From Azospirillum picis (GTDB taxonomy: Bacteria; Pseudomonadota; Alphaproteobacteria; Azospirillales; Azospirillaceae), in contig NZ_JAGINO010000006.1 of assembly GCF_017876115.1 (NCBI RefSeq), positions 62,001 through 126,000 on the forward strand: a stretch of 64,000 nt of DNA, in the 5' to 3' direction. Position 1 is the stretch's first letter. Each line of letters opens with the position of its first letter. Below, piece after piece: positions 38,156 through 49,842 of this stretch. The position numbers were made by a program, and so were the translations under genes. The notes under the pieces are model-generated. The model ran no database searches. It was not told the DNA's origin and saw nothing but the letters and a program-made list of their open reading frames with translations.

Positions 38156-39565
38156 ATGATCGACCTGTTCTACATGCAGGAGCTGCCGGTGGCGGTGATG
38201 GGGCTGGGCAAGTCCGGGCTCGCCACCGCCAGGGCGCTGCGGGACAGCGGCGCCGAGGTGCGGGTGTGGGACGACAATCCCGCCTCGCGCGCCACGGCGG
38301 AGGCCGAGGGCTTCGCCGTGGTCGATCTCGCCACCGCCGACCTGTCGGACCTGACCACCATCGTCTGGTCGCCGGGCATCCCCCACACCCACCCCCGGCC
38401 GCACCCGGTGGCCGAGCGCGCCCGCGCGCTCGGCATCGAGCTGGTCTGCGACGTCGAGCTGCTGGGCCGGGCGGAGCGCGAGTGCGCCTTCATCGGCATC
38501 ACCGGCACCAACGGCAAGTCGACCACCACGACGCTGGTCGGCCACATCATGGCATCCGCCGGCCGCCGGATCGCGGTGGGAGGCAACCTGGGCACGCCCG
38601 TCCTGACCTTCGACCCGATCGGCAGCGACGGCACCTGCATCCTGGAGATGTCGAGCTATCAGCTCGAGCTGACCCACTCCATCACCTTCGACGTGGCGGT
38701 TCTGCTGAACATCACCCCCGACCATCTCGCCCGCCATGGTGGGATGGAGGGCTACATCGCCGCCAAGCGGCTGGTCTTCCACCGCCAGACCTGGCCGCGC
38801 ACCGCGGTGATCGGCGTCGACGACGAGCCCTGCCGCAGGATCTTCGCCGACCTGGCCGCCGCCGCCGACCAACGGAGCTGGCCGATCTCGGCCCGCGGCC
38901 CGGTGGCGGGCGGCGTCTACGCCGCCGACGGCTGGCTGGTCGACGATACCGAGGGCGCCGCCGAGCGGGTGGCCGAGCTGTCGCGCTTCCCCAGCCTGCT
39001 GGGCGCCCACAACTGGCAGAACGCCGCCGCCGCCTTCGCCGCCTGCAAGGCCGCCGGCGTCCCGACGCCGGCGATCGTCGCGGCGATGGAGAGCTTCCCC
39101 GGCCTCGCCCATCGCCAGCAGCTTGTCGGCACGCTGAAGGGCGTGCGCTTCGTCAACGACAGCAAGGCGACCAACGCCGACGCGACCGAGAAGGCGCTGG
39201 CGACCTTCGACCCGATCTACTGGATCCTCGGGGGACAGGCCAAGGACACCGGCCTCGACGGGCTGGAGGGCTATATGGGGCGGATCCGCCACGCCTTCCT
39301 GATCGGCGAGGCGGAAGAGCAATTCGCCGCATGGCTCGATGCCCGCGGCGTTGCCTATACAAGGTGCGGGACGCTGGACGTCGCCACCGCGAAGGCCGCC
39401 GGCCTTGCGCTGGCGGAAGGGCTGGAGGGCGTCTGCGTCCTGCTGTCGCCGGCCTGCGCCTCCTGGGACCAGTTCGCCAATTTCGAGAAGCGCGGTGACG
39501 CGTTCGCGGCCTATGTCGCGGGCATCATCGGTGCGCATGACGCGACCAATGGGAGCGCCGGATGA
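38156..39565 (+). CDS. murD: UDP-MurNAc-L-alanine:D-glutamate ligase
   Basis: The 469-aa ligase adds D-Glu to UDP-MurNAc-L-Ala. The N-terminal Rossmann part (VAVMGLGKSGLATARAL) is followed by the ATP motif GITGTNGKST near residue 115, EMSSYQLELT, NITPDHLARHGG and VNDSKATNADAT. A much longer open frame runs through from 35528, but the ATG at 38156 with GAGGGGAC upstream is the only start consistent with the family. Its stop overlaps the ftsW start. Confidence 0.95.
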   Translation: MIDLFYMQELPVAVMGLGKSGLATARALRDSGAEVRVWDDNPASRATAEAEGFAVVDLATADLSDLTTIVWSPGIPHTHPRPHPVAERARALGIELVCDVELLGRAERECAFIGITGTNGKSTTTTLVGHIMASAGRRIAVGGNLGTPVLTFDPIGSDGTCILEMSSYQLELTHSITFDVAVLLNITPDHLARHGGMEGYIAAKRLVFHRQTWPRTAVIGVDDEPCRRIFADLAAAADQRSWPISARGPVAGGVYAADGWLVDDTEGAAERVAELSRFPSLLGAHNWQNAAAAFAACKAAGVPTPAIVAAMESFPGLAHRQQLVGTLKGVRFVNDSKATNADATEKALATFDPIYWILGGQAKDTGLDGLEGYMGRIRHAFLIGEAEEQFAAWLDARGVAYTRCGTLDVATAKAAGLALAEGLEGVCVLLSPACASWDQFANFEKRGDAFAAYVAGIIGAHDATNGSAG

Positions 39566-40683
39566 TCACCTTCGACCGCACCGACCAATCGATCTTCGGC
39601 CGCTGGTGGTGGACGGTCGACCGCTGGCAGCTCGGCGCGGTGGCGCTGCTGATGTTCCTCGGCACCGTGCTGATCACCGCCGCGAGCCCGCCGGTTGCCG
39701 AGCGCATCGGCATCCAGGACACCTTCTACTTCGTCGAACGCCACGTCATGATGCTGATCCCGGCGGTCGCCATCATGATCGGCGTCTCGCTGCTCAGCCC
39801 GCGCGGCGTTCGGCGGGTGGCGCTGGGTGTCTTCCTGATCTCGGTGCTGCTGGTCTACGCGACCCTGGTGGTCGGCGTCGAGATCAAGGGCGCCCGGCGC
39901 TGGATCCATGTGCCCGGCCTGTCGATCCAGCCGTCGGAGTTCGTGAAGCCCGCCTTCGCGGTGGTCGCCGCCTGGCTGTTCTCGCTGTCTCGCACCAATC
40001 CGGGCTTTCCCGGCGCCCTGGTGTCGATCGCCCTCTACGGCCTCACCATGGTCGGCCTGATCCTGCAGCCCGACCTCGGCATGACCTTCGTCGTGTCGGC
40101 GGTGTGGTTCACCCAGTTCTTCCTGGCCGGCCTGAACCTCGTGCTGGTGATGGGGCTGGGCGGGCTGGGCGTGGTCGGGCTGGTCGGGGCCTATTACACC
40201 CTGCCGCACGTCACCAGCCGCATCGACCGCTTCCTCGACCCCCGCGCCGGCGACAACTACCAGGTCAACCGGTCGCTGGAAGCCTTCGCCAACGGCGGGA
40301 TGTTCGGCACCGGCCCCGGCCAGGGTACGGTGAAGTTCTACCTGCCGGACAGCCACGCCGACTTCATCTTCGCGGTCGCGGGCGAGGAGCTGGGGCTGAT
40401 CTTCTGCCTGGGGTTGGTGATCCTGTTCGCCTTCGTCGTCCTGCGCGGATTCGCGCGCGTTTTCAACGACAACAACTACTTCGTCCTGCTGGCCGCCGCC
40501 GGCCTTCTGATCCAGTTCGGGCTCCAGGCGGCGATCAACATGGGATCTTCCTTGCATCTGATGCCGACGAAGGGCATGACCCTGCCGTTCATTTCCTACG
40601 GCGGCTCCTCGCTGCTGGCTCTCGGCTTCGGCATGGGCATGGTACTGGCTCTGACACGCAAACGCTTCGGTCCCCTGGAATGA
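39562..40683 (+). CDS. ftsW: Septal lipid II polymerase FtsW
   Basis: The 373-aa SEDS-family protein has about ten transmembrane helices and is the glycan polymerase that works with FtsI at the septum. Signatures: GARRWIHVPGLSIQPSEFVK, LPDSHADFIFAVAGEELG (with the Asp essential for SEDS polymerases in the region) and LPFISYGGSSLLALG near the end. Its ATG overlaps the murD stop, and its own stop overlaps the first possible murG start. Confidence 0.95.
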   Translation: MITFDRTDQSIFGRWWWTVDRWQLGAVALLMFLGTVLITAASPPVAERIGIQDTFYFVERHVMMLIPAVAIMIGVSLLSPRGVRRVALGVFLISVLLVYATLVVGVEIKGARRWIHVPGLSIQPSEFVKPAFAVVAAWLFSLSRTNPGFPGALVSIALYGLTMVGLILQPDLGMTFVVSAVWFTQFFLAGLNLVLVMGLGGLGVVGLVGAYYTLPHVTSRIDRFLDPRAGDNYQVNRSLEAFANGGMFGTGPGQGTVKFYLPDSHADFIFAVAGEELGLIFCLGLVILFAFVVLRGFARVFNDNNYFVLLAAAGLLIQFGLQAAINMGSSLHLMPTKGMTLPFISYGGSSLLALGFGMGMVLALTRKRFGPLE

Positions 40684-41945
40684 GGAGGCCGACCGACTTG
40701 GACCCCACCACGCACAAGGTGATCGTGCTGGCCGCCGGCGGCACCGGCGGGCACATGTTCCCGGCCGAGGCGCTGGCCCGCGAGCTGCTGGCCCGCGGCC
40801 GCGCCGTGACGCTGGTCACCGACCGGCGCGGCCACGCCTTCGGCGACGCGCTGCCCGAGGTGCCGGTCCATCGCATCCGCGCCGCCTCCCCGGGCTCCGG
40901 CCTGGCCGGCAAGCTGAAGGCCGCCCTGCAGATGGGCCTCGGCCTGCTGGAGGCGCGGGCGCTGATGCGGCAGCTCGACCCGGCCGCGGTGGTCGGCTTC
41001 GGCGGCTATCCGTCGGTTCCCACCGTCTATGCCGCGGTCCAGTCGCGCGTGCCGGCGCTGCTGCACGAGCAGAACGCCGTGCTCGGCCGGGCCAACCGCA
41101 TGCTGATCAACGGCGCCCGCCGGCTCGCCGTCGCCTTTCCCGGCATCGAGAAGCTGGACCAGGGGCAGCGGGCCAAGATCGTGCGCACCGGCAACCCGGT
41201 CCGCCCGGCGATCGCCGCCCACCGCCCGGCCCCCTACGCCGCGCCGGAAGCCGCCGGGCCGCTCCGCCTGCTGGTGATGGGCGGCAGCCAGGGCGCGCGC
41301 GTCTTCTCAGAGGTGGTTCCCGCCGCCCTCGCCCGGCTCCCCGAAGCACTGCGGGCCCGCATCCATCTGGCGCAGCAATGCCGGCCGGAGGATCTGGAAG
41401 CCGCCCGCGAGGCACTGGAGCCGCTGGGCCTCGCCCGGCTGGAGCTGCAGACCTTCTTCCGCGACGTGCCGGAGCGGCTGGCCGCCTGCCACCTCGCCGT
41501 CACCCGCGCCGGCGCCTCCACCATCGCCGAGCTGACCTGCGTCGGCCGCCCGGCGATCCTGGTGCCCTACCCCCACGCCACCGACGACCACCAGACCGCC
41601 AACGCCCGCCATCTCGCCGACGCCGGGGCCGCCTGGCTGATCCCGCAGCCGGCGCTGACGCCCGAGGCGCTGGCCGGCCGGCTGTCGTCGCTGCTGGCCG
41701 ATCCCGGCGCCCTGGCCGCCGCCGCCGCCGCCGCCCGCGGCTGGGGCACCGATGCCGCCGCCGCCGCGCTGGCGGACGCCGTCCTGGCGATGCTCGGCGC
41801 CGCCGGCAACGGCGCCGCCAATGCGACCGGCATCCCCGCCGCCGGGACCGAGTCCGATCGGGCCGCCCCCAACCGAGCCGACCAATCCCAATCCCACCAT
41901 GCCCGACCCAAGGCCGGGCTGATTGCCAAGGGGGCCGCGGAATGA
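40680..41945 (+). CDS. murG: Lipid II synthase (UDP-GlcNAc transferase) MurG
   Basis: This glycosyltransferase adds GlcNAc to lipid I on the inner face of the membrane. The frame (421 aa) shows VIVLAAGGTGGHMFPAEALA, GFGGYPSVPTV, LLHEQNAVLGRANR, MGGSQGARVFSEVVP and the donor-binding TRAGASTIAELT...RPAILVPYPHA. The ATG at 40680 lacks a ribosome-binding site, whereas a TTG six codons on (40698) has AGGAGG eight bases upstream and may be the true start. The last 55 residues are an Ala/Gly-rich, polar extension beyond the usual MurG end. Confidence 0.94.
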   Translation: MRRPTDLDPTTHKVIVLAAGGTGGHMFPAEALARELLARGRAVTLVTDRRGHAFGDALPEVPVHRIRAASPGSGLAGKLKAALQMGLGLLEARALMRQLDPAAVVGFGGYPSVPTVYAAVQSRVPALLHEQNAVLGRANRMLINGARRLAVAFPGIEKLDQGQRAKIVRTGNPVRPAIAAHRPAPYAAPEAAGPLRLLVMGGSQGARVFSEVVPAALARLPEALRARIHLAQQCRPEDLEAAREALEPLGLARLELQTFFRDVPERLAACHLAVTRAGASTIAELTCVGRPAILVPYPHATDDHQTANARHLADAGAAWLIPQPALTPEALAGRLSSLLADPGALAAAAAAARGWGTDAAAAALADAVLAMLGAAGNGAANATGIPAAGTESDRAAPNRADQSQSHHARPKAGLIAKGAAE

Positions 41946-42193
41946 TCAAAGGCATCCGGAACCTGACCCGTCCGACACCTCGCCGGCTCCAGGACTGGCC
42001 GGCGGACATGACGCGGACCGAGGGAGGCTGGTACAACCGTCCCGGCTGTCCGCTGATCCCGCGCTTCGTGGCCGAAGGCGGCTTCCTGCGCGACCGGCTG
42101 TCGATCGTCCATGGTTCCCAACCCCTTCCCCCCGACCTGTCCGACCGGGCGGTCGACGCCACCCTTCGCCTGATGCTTCGCCGCGGAAAGTAA
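41942..42193 (+). CDS. Small unknown protein inside the dcw cluster
   Basis: An 83-aa frame begins [16 protein letters not shown] at an ATG that overlaps the murG stop (ATGA) and ends 7 bp before murC, filling exactly the gap where most dcw clusters have none or an unrelated gene. It is basic and polar with [20 protein letters not shown] in the middle and a helical end ([19 protein letters not shown]); no signal peptide or membrane helix is seen. Third-position G/C bias matches the neighbours. I do not recognise it; coupling to murG suggests a cell-envelope role. Confidence 0.6.
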   Translation: MIKGIRNLTRPTPRRLQDWPADMTRTEGGWYNRPGCPLIPRFVAEGGFLRDRLSIVHGSQPLPPDLSDRAVDATLRLMLRRGK

Positions 42194-42200
42194 GCCTGAC

Positions 42201-43619
<1,419 letters not shown>

Positions 43620-43630
43620 CGGCGGCCCCG

Positions 43631-44596
43631 ATGACAGTAACTCCGATGACCGGCATGCCCCACGGCCACCTGATCGAGCGGATGCCGGCCGTGCGCGGCC
43701 GGCTGAGCGCCGATGCGCCGCTGGCGCCGGTGACTTGGTTCCGCGTCGGCGGCCCGGCGGAGGTGATGTTCCGCCCGGCCGACGCCGACGACCTCGCCGG
43801 CTTCCTGGCGGCGTTGCCGGACGACGTGCCGGTGACGGTGATCGGCGTCGCCTCCAACCTGCTGGTGCGGGACGGCGGCGTTCCCGGCGTCACCATCCGC
43901 CTCGGCCGCGGCTTCGCCGACATCGCGGCGGACGGGACCACACTGGCGGCCGGGGCCGCCGCCCTCGACCTCAACGTCGCCACGGTCGCCCGCGACGCCG
44001 GCATCGAGGGACTGGAGTTCCTGTCGGGCATCCCCGGCACCATCGGCGGCGCCCTGCGCATGAACGGCGGCGCCTATGGCCGCGAACTCGCCGATGTGCT
44101 GGTCTCGGCCAGCGCGGTCGGCCGCGACGGCCGGCGGCTGGAGTTCAGCCACGCCGGCATGGGCTTCACCTACCGCCACAGCGCCGCCCCGGACGGCTGC
44201 ATCTTCACCGGCGCCGTGCTGCGCGGCGAGCCCGGCAGCCCGCTGGAGATCGCGCGGCGGATGGCCGACATCTCCTCCAAGCGCGCCGACAGCCAGCCGG
44301 TCCGCTCGCGCACCGGCGGCTCGACCTTCAAGAACCCGCCCCCCGACCTTTCCGGCGGGTGCAAGGCGTGGGAGCTGATCGACCGTGCCGGCTGCCGCGG
44401 CCTCGCCGTCGGCGGCGCCCAGGTGTCGGAGAAGCACTGCAACTTCCTGATCAACACCGGCTCCGCCACCGCCGCCGACATCGAGGGGCTGGGCGAGGAG
44501 GTCCGCCGCCGCGTCTTCGAGACCAGCGGCGTGACGCTGGAGTGGGAGATCAAGCGCATCGGCATCCCCGCCGCCGAAGGAAGCACCGCCCAATGA
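43631..44596 (+). CDS. murB: UDP-N-acetylenolpyruvoylglucosamine reductase
   Basis: The 321-aa FAD enzyme reduces the enolpyruvyl group with NADPH to give UDP-MurNAc. Seen: [13 protein letters not shown] at the FAD domain start, [23 protein letters not shown], the SGTIGG-like loop, and the C-terminal [12 protein letters not shown] plus [15 protein letters not shown] typical of type II MurB. The ATG at 43631 is chosen because the longer upstream frame overlaps murC. Its stop overlaps the ddl ATG. Confidence 0.94.
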   Translation: MTVTPMTGMPHGHLIERMPAVRGRLSADAPLAPVTWFRVGGPAEVMFRPADADDLAGFLAALPDDVPVTVIGVASNLLVRDGGVPGVTIRLGRGFADIAADGTTLAAGAAALDLNVATVARDAGIEGLEFLSGIPGTIGGALRMNGGAYGRELADVLVSASAVGRDGRRLEFSHAGMGFTYRHSAAPDGCIFTGAVLRGEPGSPLEIARRMADISSKRADSQPVRSRTGGSTFKNPPPDLSGGCKAWELIDRAGCRGLAVGGAQVSEKHCNFLINTGSATAADIEGLGEEVRRRVFETSGVTLEWEIKRIGIPAAEGSTAQ

Positions 44597-45540
44597 CCGA
44601 AGCCCTGCTGCACCCCCACAAGAAGCATGTCGCCGTCCTGATGGGCGGCTGGTCGGCCGAGCGCGAGGTGTCGCTGGTCAGCGGGGCCGGCGCCGCCAGG
44701 GCGCTGGAGGAGGAAGGCTACCGCGTCACCGCCATCGACGTGCAGCGCGACCTGGGCGGGCTGATGCAGGCGCTGACCAGCCCGCGCCCCGACGTGGTGT
44801 TCAACGCCCTTCACGGCCGCGGCGGCGAGGACGGCACGATCCAGGGCATCCTGGAATTCCTCGGCCTGCCCTACACCCATTCCGGCGTGCAGGCGTCGGC
44901 CATCGCCATGGACAAGGCGATGACCAAGCGGGTCCTCGGCACCGTCGGCATCCCCTCGCCGAAGGGGGTGGTGCTGACCCGTGGGGAGATCACCGGAGGG
45001 GCACACCCCATGCCGGCGCCCTATATCGTCAAGCCTGTGGACGAAGGATCGACCGTTGGCGTAACCCTGGTCCGCGAGGGGCAGAACAGCCCCGTTGGCG
45101 ATGCCTGGACCTTCGGGGAGCGTGCACTGGTCGAGGAGTTCATCCCCGGCCGCGAGCTGACCGTGGGCGTCATGGGTGACCGCGCGCTGGCGGTGACCGA
45201 GATCGCCTTCCAGGCGCAAGTCTACGACTACACCGCCAAATACAGCGCCGGCCATGCCGTCCACACCATCCCCGCCGCGGTTCCCGAGGCGGTGGCGGAA
45301 GAGGCGAAGCGGCTGGCGGTGCTGGCGCATCGCACGCTCGGCTGCCGGGGAGTCTCGCGCAGCGACTTTCGTTGGGACGACAGCCGGCCGGGAACCGACG
45401 GTCTGTATTTCCTGGAGATCAACAACCAGCCGGGTATGACGCCCCTGTCGCTGGTGCCCGAACAGGCCGCGCATGTGGGGATCTCCTACGGCGCGCTGGT
45501 CGGCTGGCTCGTGGAGAATGCCGCATGTCAGCTCGCCTGA
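44593..45540 (+). CDS. ddl: D-alanine--D-alanine ligase
   Basis: The 315-aa ATP-grasp enzyme makes the D-Ala-D-Ala substrate of MurF. It shows [33 protein letters not shown], the ATP-grasp [31 protein letters not shown] and [19 protein letters not shown]. The usual GxSxG loop reads GGWSAERE, which is also seen in alphaproteobacterial DdlB. Standard length. It overlaps ftsQ by 16 nt. Confidence 0.95.
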   Translation: MTEALLHPHKKHVAVLMGGWSAEREVSLVSGAGAARALEEEGYRVTAIDVQRDLGGLMQALTSPRPDVVFNALHGRGGEDGTIQGILEFLGLPYTHSGVQASAIAMDKAMTKRVLGTVGIPSPKGVVLTRGEITGGAHPMPAPYIVKPVDEGSTVGVTLVREGQNSPVGDAWTFGERALVEEFIPGRELTVGVMGDRALAVTEIAFQAQVYDYTAKYSAGHAVHTIPAAVPEAVAEEAKRLAVLAHRTLGCRGVSRSDFRWDDSRPGTDGLYFLEINNQPGMTPLSLVPEQAAHVGISYGALVGWLVENAACQLA

Positions 45541-46487
45541 TGGCCAATCCGGAGTTCCGCGCCGCCGCCCGTCCGCGGCTGCGGGACGACGAGATGCCGA
45601 CCCCGCCGCGCGCGATGACCGCGTCGGCGGAGAAGGGCAAGCGGCGCCGTGCCTGGCCGCGCTGGACCCGCTCGGCCGTCAAGTCGGCGCTGATGCTGGT
45701 CCCGGTCCTGGGTCTGGCCGCGACGGCCGGGTCGGCCTGGAAGCACGGCAACCTCGCCGACAACCTGCAGGCCGCCGAGGACGGGCTGATCCGGGCGACC
45801 GGCTCGCTGGGCTTCCGTCTCCAGGAAATCCTGGTGGTCGGCCGCAGCGAGACCGAGCGCGACGCCGTGCTCGACGCGCTCGGCGTGCGGCGCGGCGAGC
45901 CCATCCTGTCCATCGACCTTGCCGACGCCAAGCAGCGGCTGGAAGAGCTGCCCTGGGTGTCCTCCGCCTCGATCGAGCGGCGCCTCCCCGGCTTCCTCTA
46001 CATCCGCCTGTCGGAGCGCCAGCCGATGGCGATCTGGCAGCACGACCGCCAGTTCACCGTGATCGACCGCGCCGGCCGGCCGCTGGCCGACGCCATGGAA
46101 CTCGCCCGCCGCGGCAACCAGCGGATCGACACGCTGCCGCAGGTGGTCGGCGCCAACGCGCCCCAGCAGGTCCACACCCTGCTGTCGGCGCTCGACAACG
46201 CCCCGACCATCGCGCCGATGCTGTCCTCGGCGAGCTGGATCAGCGACCGCCGCTGGAACCTGCAGCTCAGCAACGGCGTGACCGTCAGGCTTCCCGAAGG
46301 CACCGGCGAGATGCGCAACGCGCTGCGCCAGCTCGAGCAGATGCACACGGCCAACCGCGTGCTCGACCGCGACATCGTCGCCATCGACCTGCGCCAGCCG
46401 GACCGCGCGGCGATCCAGACGTCCGCGACCGCCCAGCTTCCCGGCTGGGACGACGACGCCAAGAAGAAGTCCGGGAAGAAGTCATAA
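45525..46487 (+). CDS. ftsQ: Division protein FtsQ (DivIB)
   Basis: The 320-aa single-pass inner-membrane protein scaffolds FtsB and FtsL. A basic cytosolic N-terminus (about 55 residues) is followed by a membrane helix (about residues 52-72), a POTRA domain (FRLQEILVVGRSETERDAVLDALG, VRRGEPILSIDLADAKQRLEELPW) and the FtsQ beta domain with ELPWVSSASIERRLPG. The ATG at 45525 has GGAGA at the right distance; a second ATG at 45540 overlaps the ddl stop. A lysine-rich tail (KKKSGKKS) ends the protein. Confidence 0.93.
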   Translation: MSARLMANPEFRAAARPRLRDDEMPTPPRAMTASAEKGKRRRAWPRWTRSAVKSALMLVPVLGLAATAGSAWKHGNLADNLQAAEDGLIRATGSLGFRLQEILVVGRSETERDAVLDALGVRRGEPILSIDLADAKQRLEELPWVSSASIERRLPGFLYIRLSERQPMAIWQHDRQFTVIDRAGRPLADAMELARRGNQRIDTLPQVVGANAPQQVHTLLSALDNAPTIAPMLSSASWISDRRWNLQLSNGVTVRLPEGTGEMRNALRQLEQMHTANRVLDRDIVAIDLRQPDRAAIQTSATAQLPGWDDDAKKKSGKKS

Positions 46488-46575
46488 GGCACCATCCGTG
46501 ACGGGGGCTTGAGGGGAAGCCCCGGTCACCGGCAGACGACAGCGGCGGAAAGGACCGGGTGCAGGTTTGGGGGGC

Positions 46576-47859
46576 ATGTTCGGGATGGGATTGAACGGCG
46601 CGAAGAAGCCGAAGCGGCCGGCCCGTGGCGGAATCGTCACGGCGCTGGACGTCGGCTCGACGAAGGTGTGCTGCGTCATCGCGCGCATGGAGGAGCCCGG
46701 CTCCCTCCGCGTGATCGGCGTCGGCCACCAGATCGCCACGGGAATCCGCGCCGGCACCATCATCGACATGGAGGCGGCCGAGACCTCGGTCGGCGCCGCC
46801 GTCCACGCGGCGGAACAGATGGCCGGCGAGACGGTGCACGACCTGGTGGTCAACCTGTCGATGGGCCAGCCGCGGTCGCACGCCTTCACCGCCACCGTCC
46901 CGGTCTCCGGCCAGGAGGTCACCGACGGCGACGTCCGCCGGGCGATGGCCCATGCCCGCACCCTCCAGGCCGGCCCGGACCAGGCGCTGATCCACACCAT
47001 TCCGCTGGGCTTCACGCTGGACGGAAGCCGCGGTATCCGCGACCCCAAGGGCATGAGCGGCCATGCGCTGGGCGCCCAGCTCCATGTGGTCACCGCCGCC
47101 GCCGGCGCCATCCGCACGCTGCACGCCTGCATCGCCCGCTGCCACCTGAACATTGAATCGATCGTGGTCAGCCCGTTCGCCTCCGGTCTGGCCTGCCTGG
47201 TCGAGGACGAGATGGAAATGGGGGCTGCCTGCGTCGACATCGGCGGCGGCGGCACCACCATCTCCATCTTCGCCGAGGGCAACCTGGTGTGGACCGGCTT
47301 CGTCCCGCTGGGCGGACGGCACGTCACCAACGACATCGCCCACGGGCTGGCGACACCGCTGGCCCACGCCGAACGGCTGAAGGTGCTCTACGGCAGCGCC
47401 CGGTCGAACCCGGCCGACGAGCGCGAGATGATCGAGGTGCCGCAGATCGGCGAGGACGAGCGCAGCGGTAGCGGCAGTGCCAGCCACCCGCGCTCCTTCC
47501 TGGTCAGCATCATCCAGGCGCGGATGGAGGAGCTGTTCGAGGAGGTGCGCGCCGCCATCGAGCAGTCCGGCCATGCCCGGCTGGTCGGCCGCCGCGTCGT
47601 GCTGACCGGCGGCGCCAGCCAGTTGCCCAACACGCGCGACCTCGCCGCGCAAATCCTGGACAAGCAGGTCCGCATCGCCCGCCCGACCCGGATCGCCGGC
47701 CTCAACGAGGCCCATGGCGGACCGGCCTTCGCGACGGTGGCGGGCCTTCTCCTACACGCCGTGCGCAACCCGACGGAACTGATGGTGACCGGCCAAGAGG
47801 CGGTCGCGTCCACCGGGCTCCTGGGTCGCGTCGGCCTGTGGCTGCGGGAGAATCTCTGA
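46576..47859 (+). CDS. ftsA: Division protein FtsA
   Basis: The 427-aa actin-like ATPase tethers FtsZ to the membrane. Seen: TALDVGSTKVCCVIA (phosphate 1), MSGHALGAQLHVVTAA in the 1C subdomain region, CVDIGGGGTTISIF (phosphate 2), VLTGGASQLPNTRDLAAQIL (adenosine motif) and a C-terminal amphipathic helix (GRVGLWLREN) for membrane binding. The ATG at 46576 with GGGGGG upstream is preferred over the TTG three codons earlier (46567). Confidence 0.95.
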   Translation: MFGMGLNGAKKPKRPARGGIVTALDVGSTKVCCVIARMEEPGSLRVIGVGHQIATGIRAGTIIDMEAAETSVGAAVHAAEQMAGETVHDLVVNLSMGQPRSHAFTATVPVSGQEVTDGDVRRAMAHARTLQAGPDQALIHTIPLGFTLDGSRGIRDPKGMSGHALGAQLHVVTAAAGAIRTLHACIARCHLNIESIVVSPFASGLACLVEDEMEMGAACVDIGGGGTTISIFAEGNLVWTGFVPLGGRHVTNDIAHGLATPLAHAERLKVLYGSARSNPADEREMIEVPQIGEDERSGSGSASHPRSFLVSIIQARMEELFEEVRAAIEQSGHARLVGRRVVLTGGASQLPNTRDLAAQILDKQVRIARPTRIAGLNEAHGGPAFATVAGLLLHAVRNPTELMVTGQEAVASTGLLGRVGLWLRENL

Positions 47860-47982
47860 TGATTCCCCCCGCCGCATCCACCCGATTTCCGGCCGGACAG
47901 CCACCGGACACAACCGGGCGCCGGCCGCAGTCGATCGAACATCAAACCCAACGAAAACAGGTTGTGGAGGCCTGAAAACACC

Positions 47983-49842
47983 ATGATCAACGTGACCATT
48001 CCCCAGATCGAGCCCGAGCTGAAGCCGCGCATCACCGTCTTCGGCGTCGGCGGCGCCGGCGGCAACGCCGTCAACAACATGATCAAGTCGAACCTTGAAG
48101 GCGTCGACTTCGTCGTGGGCAACACCGACGCCCAGGCGCTGAAGGGCAGCCTGTGCGAGAAGCGCATCCAGCTCGGCACCGGCACCACCCGCGGGCTCGG
48201 CGCCGGCTCCAAGCCGGATGTCGGCCGCGCCTCGGCCGAGGAGCAGATCGACGAGATCGTCCAGTATCTCGAAGGCTCCAACATGGTGTTCATCACCGCC
48301 GGCATGGGCGGCGGCACCGGCACCGGCGCCGCCCCGGTCATCGCGCGCGCGGCCCGCGAGCGCGGCATCCTGACCGTCGGCGTCGTGACCAAGCCCTTCC
48401 ACTTCGAGGGCGGCCACCGCATGCGGCTGGCGGAGGGCGGCATCGCCGAGCTGCAGCAGTATGTCGACACCCTGATCATCATCCCGAACCAGAACCTGTT
48501 CCGCATCGCCAACGAGAAGACGACCTTCGCGGACGCCTTCAAGATGGCCGACGACGTTCTGCATTCGGGCGTGCGCGGCGTCACCGACCTGATGGTGATG
48601 CCCGGCCTGATCAACCTGGACTTCGCCGACATCCGGTCCGTCATGACCGAGATGGGCAAGGCGATGATGGGCACCGGCGAGGCCAGCGGCGAGCGCCGCG
48701 CCATCGAGGCCGCCGAGGCCGCCATCTCCAACCCGCTGCTGGACGACGTGTCGATGAAGGGTGCCCGCGGCGTCCTGATCAACATCACCGGCGGCTACGA
48801 CATGACGCTGTTCGAGGTCGACGAGGCGGCGAACCGCGTCCGCGACGAGGTCGATCCCGACGCGAACATCATCTTCGGCTCGACCTTCGACAGCTCGCTG
48901 GACGGCGTGATGCGCGTGTCGGTCGTCGCCACCGGCATCGACGCCGCGGCGATGAGCAACCCGCGCACCCTGCACCCGGTCAGCCTGTCGCTGAACCCGG
49001 CCGACCGCGCCAAGAAGCCGGCCACCCCCGGCAACCTGACCGGCGCCCCCGCCGCCGGCTCTCCCGCCACCCCCGCCATCCCGAGCGCCGCCGCCGGCCT
49101 GCGTCATCCGCAGCCGGTGACCGCCGGCGCCGCGGCGATCCAGCACGACCCGGCCCAGCCGGCGGCCCAGGGCGAGGCGCCGAAGCCGTCCGCCGGCCCG
49201 CTGCATGGCGAGAACCAGGGCGGCCACTTCTTCGCGCCGCGTCCGGCCGACGCCGGCCCGCGCCAGCCGGTCACCGTCGGCGCCGCGCCGCTCTCGGCGC
49301 CGCAGCCGGTCCATCCGCAGGCGCACCCGCAGCAGCAGGCTCCGATGCAGCCGGTCGCCGTTCAGCCGGCACCGCAGCCGCAGGCCGCCCCGATGCCGCA
49401 GCACCAGCATCCCGTCCAGCAGCCCCACCAGGCCCATCCGGCCGGCCTGTCCGTCGGTCCGGCCCCGGTGCCGGCTCCGGAGCCGGCACCGGCCCGCAAG
49501 GGCAACTTCCTGTTCGGCCTGGTGACCGGCCTCGGCCGCAAGTCGGAGCCGGCGCACCCGCCGGCCCCGCAGGCCTATCCGGCACCGCAGCAGCAGGCGA
49601 CCTACCCGCAGCAGCCGGCGCCCCAGGGCTACCCGGCCTACCCGACGGCCCCCCAGGCGCCGATGCAGGCGCCGGCCGCCTACCAGCCGGCGCCGCAGGC
49701 CGCCCAGCCGCAGCAGCAGCCGGCACCGGTGGGCTACCCGGCCGCCCCGCAGGCGATGGCCCCGGCCCCGCGCGCGGAGAGCAAGCCCGGTGAGCAGGAG
49801 GAGTTGGACATTCCGGCCTTCCTCCGCCGCCAGGCGAACTGA
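47983..49842 (+). CDS. ftsZ: Division tubulin FtsZ, with very long linker
   Basis: The 619-aa protein polymerises into the Z ring. The GTPase core (to about residue 320) has [14 protein letters not shown], the tubulin signature [10 protein letters not shown] (near 109-118), the T7 loop NLDFADIRS and [14 protein letters not shown] [11 protein letters not shown]. After it comes an about 280-residue linker of Pro/Gln/Ala repeats, then the conserved tail DIPAFLRRQ that binds FtsA. E. coli FtsZ is 383 aa; the linker accounts for all the excess. ATG 47983 is chosen over upstream in-frame codons. A strong terminator follows. Confidence 0.97.
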   Translation: MINVTIPQIEPELKPRITVFGVGGAGGNAVNNMIKSNLEGVDFVVGNTDAQALKGSLCEKRIQLGTGTTRGLGAGSKPDVGRASAEEQIDEIVQYLEGSNMVFITAGMGGGTGTGAAPVIARAARERGILTVGVVTKPFHFEGGHRMRLAEGGIAELQQYVDTLIIIPNQNLFRIANEKTTFADAFKMADDVLHSGVRGVTDLMVMPGLINLDFADIRSVMTEMGKAMMGTGEASGERRAIEAAEAAISNPLLDDVSMKGARGVLINITGGYDMTLFEVDEAANRVRDEVDPDANIIFGSTFDSSLDGVMRVSVVATGIDAAAMSNPRTLHPVSLSLNPADRAKKPATPGNLTGAPAAGSPATPAIPSAAAGLRHPQPVTAGAAAIQHDPAQPAAQGEAPKPSAGPLHGENQGGHFFAPRPADAGPRQPVTVGAAPLSAPQPVHPQAHPQQQAPMQPVAVQPAPQPQAAPMPQHQHPVQQPHQAHPAGLSVGPAPVPAPEPAPARKGNFLFGLVTGLGRKSEPAHPPAPQAYPAPQQQATYPQQPAPQGYPAYPTAPQAPMQAPAAYQPAPQAAQPQQQPAPVGYPAAPQAMAPAPRAESKPGEQEELDIPAFLRRQAN

